DNA of 64,000 nucleotides from Nonomuraea jiangxiensis (GTDB lineage Bacteria > Actinomycetota > Actinomycetes > Streptosporangiales > Streptosporangiaceae). Positions within the stretch are counted from its first letter, which is position 1. Every line of letters begins with the position of its first letter. The position numbers and the translations under genes were made by a program. The notes under the pieces are model-generated. The model ran no database searches. It saw only the letters and a list, made by a program, of their open reading frames with translations, and had not been told where the DNA came from. Where the stretch lies: the NCBI RefSeq assembly GCF_900099965.1, contig NZ_FNDJ01000044.1:1-64000 (forward strand). The letters run 5' to 3'. Shown in pieces: positions 61,960 through 64,000 of the stretch.

Positions 61960-62925
61960 ATGGCATATCACCCCAATCTCGATCCCGAGATCCGCGCCGA
62001 GCTGGAGCGGATGCAGTTGCCCGTGTTCGACCTGGCCAGCCTGACGTTCGACGAACTGCGGGAGAATCGAGCGCAGATCAGCGCGATGATGACCGCCGCG
62101 CCGCGACCGGACACCGACGTGGTGATCGAGGACCGGCGGGTGCCGGGGCCCGACGGCGACCCCGACGTACGGGTCCGGATCTACCGCCCGCCGGGGCAGG
62201 GGGAGGAACGGCCGGCGCTCTACTGGATCCACGGCGGCGGCATGATCCTCGGCATCCCCGAGATCGACGATGCGACGATGATCGGATTCGTCGAGAAGCT
62301 CGGTTGTGTGGTGGTGTCCGTCGACTACCGGCTGGCCCCGGATCATCCGCACCCGGCTCCCGTCGAGGACTGCTACGCCGGGCTGGTGTGGACCGCCAAG
62401 GCGGCCGGTGACCTGGGCATCGACCTGACCAGGCTGGCCGTCGGCGGGGCCAGCGCCGGTGGCGGGCTGGCGGCCGCGACCGTGCTGCTCGCGCGTGACC
62501 GGGGTGGTCCCGACGTGGCCTTCCAGCTGCTGCAGTGCCCGATGCTGGACGACCGGAACATCACCCCGTCCAGTCACGAGTTCACCGAGGCCGTGGTCTG
62601 GGACAGGGCCGCGAACCTGTTCGGCTGGACCGCGCTGCTCGGCGACCGGGTGGGGACCGACGACGTGTCCCCGTACGCGGCGCCGGCCCGGGCGACCGAC
62701 CTGTCCGGGTTGCCGCCGGCGTTCATCGATGTGGGGGAGTTGGAGGTCTTCAGGGACGAGGACCTGGACTACGCGTCGAGGCTGGTGCAGGCCGGGGTGT
62801 CCACCGAGTTCCACCTGTATCCCGGGGCGTTCCACGCGTTCGACGGCATGGTGCCGGGCACCGAGCTGGGCCGGCGGGCGCAGGCGGCGCGGCTGGCCGC
62901 TCTCAAGCGCGCTTTCCGCCTCTGA
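61960..62925 (+). CDS. alpha/beta hydrolase, hormone-sensitive-lipase-type esterase
   Basis: 321 residues. The HGGG oxyanion motif is in YWIHGGGMILG, the nucleophile Ser in VGGASAGGGLAA (GxSxG), the acid in FIDVGELEVFRDED and the His in YPGAFHAFDGM. This is the layout of family IV (HSL) carboxylesterases acting on short- to medium-chain esters. GGAGGAG lies about 4-9 nt before the ATG at 61960. It is divergent from the dienelactone hydrolase operon. The physiological ester is unknown. Confidence 0.9.
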   Translation: MAYHPNLDPEIRAELERMQLPVFDLASLTFDELRENRAQISAMMTAAPRPDTDVVIEDRRVPGPDGDPDVRVRIYRPPGQGEERPALYWIHGGGMILGIPEIDDATMIGFVEKLGCVVVSVDYRLAPDHPHPAPVEDCYAGLVWTAKAAGDLGIDLTRLAVGGASAGGGLAAATVLLARDRGGPDVAFQLLQCPMLDDRNITPSSHEFTEAVVWDRAANLFGWTALLGDRVGTDDVSPYAAPARATDLSGLPPAFIDVGELEVFRDEDLDYASRLVQAGVSTEFHLYPGAFHAFDGMVPGTELGRRAQAARLAALKRAFRL

Positions 62926-62977
62926 CGTACGGCTTCTCCCGGGTGCGGTCCTCGCGCTCGGGAGGGCTGGTCAGTAA

Positions 62978-62996
62978 ACCAAGCGTGCGCTAGGTT
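62978..62996 (+). promoter_or_regulatory. acyl-CoA dehydrogenase promoter and palindrome
   Basis: ACCAAGCGT-GCGCTAGGT (62978-62995) is an imperfect 18-bp palindrome (7 of 9 positions) that overlaps the likely -10 TAGGTT (62991-62996), which is 7 nt before the GTG at 63004. Placement fits repression by a TetR-type fatty-acid or sterol regulator. Confidence 0.45.
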
Positions 62997-63003
62997 GGTG
63001 GTC

Positions 63004-64000
63004 GTGGAGCTCGACTTCTCCCCTGCCGAGCGGGAGTTCCGTGCCGAGGTTCGCGACTGGCTGGCGAGGAACGTGCCGGGGCCGCTCCCGTCCATGGACA
63101 CCCCCGAGGGGTTCGAGGCGCACCGGGCCTGGGAGGCGCGGCTGGCCGGCGCCCGGCTGTCGGTCGTCTCCTGGCCCGAGGAGTACGGCGGGCGCGGCGC
63201 CTCCCTGATCGAGTGGCTGATCTTCGAGGAGGAGTACTGGGCCGCCGGCGCCCCCGCCCGCGTCACCCAGAACGGGATCTTCCTCCTGGGGCCGTCCCTG
63301 ATGCGGTTCGGCACGCCCGAGCAGCGCGAACACTGGCTGCCCAGGATGGCCAGGGGCGACGACGTGTGGGCGCAGGCGTGGTCGGAGCCGGAGGCGGGCA
63401 GCGACCTGGCCGCCCTCACCTCCCGCGCCGAGCTGGTCCCCGGCGGATGGCGGCTCCACGGGCACAAGACCTGGAGCTCCCGGGCCGCCTTCGCCGACCA
63501 CGGGTTCGGGCTCTTCCGCACGTCGGGGACGCGGCATCGAGGGCTGACGTACTTCATGTTCCCCCTCGCGGACGTTGGCGTGCGGCCGATCGCGCAGCTC
63601 GACGGGCTGCCGGGGTTCGCCGAGCTGTTCTTCGACGGGCTGTTCGCGCCCGGGTCGATGGTGGTGGGTGAGGCCGGTGAGGGATGGCGGATCGCGATGG
63701 CCACCACCTCCTCGGAACGCGGTCTCACCCTGCGCAGCCCCGGCCGCTTCCTGGCCACCGCCGACCGGCTCGTCGCGCTGGCCAGAGGCGCCGATCCGGC
63801 TCTTGCCGACCGGGCCGCCAGGTGCTGGGTGGAGGCGGAGGCGTACCGGCTGCACACGTACATGACGGCGCGCCGGATCATGGCGGGGGCGGAGGTCGGG
63901 CCGGCGGCCAGCCTGGGCAAGCTCTTCTGGTCCGAGCTGGACCTGCGCATGCACGCCCTGGCCATGGAGCTGCTGGGGGAGCGGGCGGGGGCGGGCGGCT
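63004..64000 (+). CDS. acyl-CoA dehydrogenase (partial, runs off the window)
   Basis: About 332 residues are visible and the 3' end is missing. The N-terminal helix LDFSPAEREFRAEVRDWLAR, the FAD/substrate segment WAQAWSEPEAGSDLAALTSR and LHGHKTWSSRAAFADHGFGL, and ERGLTLRSPGRFLATADRLV identify a flavin acyl-CoA dehydrogenase of the long N-terminal type used in steroid and branched-acid degradation. It oxidises an acyl-CoA to the enoyl-CoA. GTG 63004 is chosen for the 7-nt spacing from TAGGTT; GTG 62998 is an alternative. Confidence 0.9.
   Translation, partial: MELDFSPAEREFRAEVRDWLARNVPGPLPSMDTPEGFEAHRAWEARLAGARLSVVSWPEEYGGRGASLIEWLIFEEEYWAAGAPARVTQNGIFLLGPSLMRFGTPEQREHWLPRMARGDDVWAQAWSEPEAGSDLAALTSRAELVPGGWRLHGHKTWSSRAAFADHGFGLFRTSGTRHRGLTYFMFPLADVGVRPIAQLDGLPGFAELFFDGLFAPGSMVVGEAGEGWRIAMATTSSERGLTLRSPGRFLATADRLVALARGADPALADRAARCWVEAEAYRLHTYMTARRIMAGAEVGPAASLGKLFWSELDLRMHALAMELLGERAGAGG

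Overview
The window is about 70% G+C, with back-to-back genes, GTG starts and actinomycete-typical families: XRE/DUF397 pairs, PASTA kinases, PucR regulators, F420-type luciferase-like oxidoreductases, DUF6203/DUF6221 proteins and a Tap-like secreted peptidase. It is chromosomal DNA of a filamentous actinomycete, most likely a Streptosporangiales member (Nonomuraea-like). That placement comes from gene content only.

Layout. 1-370: end of an rRNA operon (23S 3' end, 5S, terminator), then a decayed TPR gene. 905-3595: secreted phosphodiester glycosidase, then an auxiliary-type tryptophanyl-tRNA synthetase behind a leader peptide with tandem Trp codons and a textbook 1:2/2:3/3:4 attenuator. 3695-9926: TetR, acyl-CoA synthetase and PucR on the minus strand, a divergent DHA2 drug exporter sharing three operators with the TetR gene, and an alternative-oxidase-like di-iron protein. 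10185-20338: amino-acid/aldehyde catabolism (two class III aminotransferases including gabT, CoA-acylating semialdehyde dehydrogenase, aldehyde dehydrogenase, polyamine-type binding protein, PucR, TetR). 20390-22487: two tandem secreted trypsin-like proteases. 22687-33487: the MEP-pathway genes dxr and ispG and, 7.5 kb away, the DUF4081 GNAT gene that usually follows ispG. The gap holds a frameshifted RsbW-like relic, an ATPase/TOPRIM pair resembling phage-defence modules, a frameshifted membrane protein and a secreted peptidase. 33484-39463: DUF3037/HipA-like pair, FAD monooxygenase with divergent MarR, three luciferase-like oxidoreductases. 39485-43053: two tandem Ser/Thr kinases. 43311-45702: pectate lyase behind LacI-type operators and a broken second copy. 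45744-53073: accessory island with duplicated DUF6203 genes, an IS1380 relic, an XRE/DUF397 pair, an RsbW-like ATPase, a HIT protein, a PLD-nuclease/helicase (DUF3427) and a Vsr endonuclease with no methyltransferase. 53157-64000: MarR/NmrA pair, further luciferase-like oxidoreductases, a Gfo/Idh/MocA oxidoreductase, a HIT-deoxyribosyltransferase fusion, small secreted proteins, alcohol dehydrogenase, dienelactone hydrolase, esterase and the start of an acyl-CoA dehydrogenase.

Two window-wide patterns stand out. At least eighteen genes have a -10-like hexamer (TAnnnT or a one-base variant) placed 6-8 nt before the start codon, the signature of leaderless mRNAs. At least seven accessory genes carry a frameshift, which means either real decay or sequencing error.

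The best candidates for unusual biology are the ATPase/TOPRIM pair at 25580-27495, the PLD-helicase/Vsr/HIT cluster at 48876-53073, the HIT-deoxyribosyltransferase fusion at 57331-58266, the trpS attenuator at 2487-2633 and the AOX-like protein at 9228-9926.
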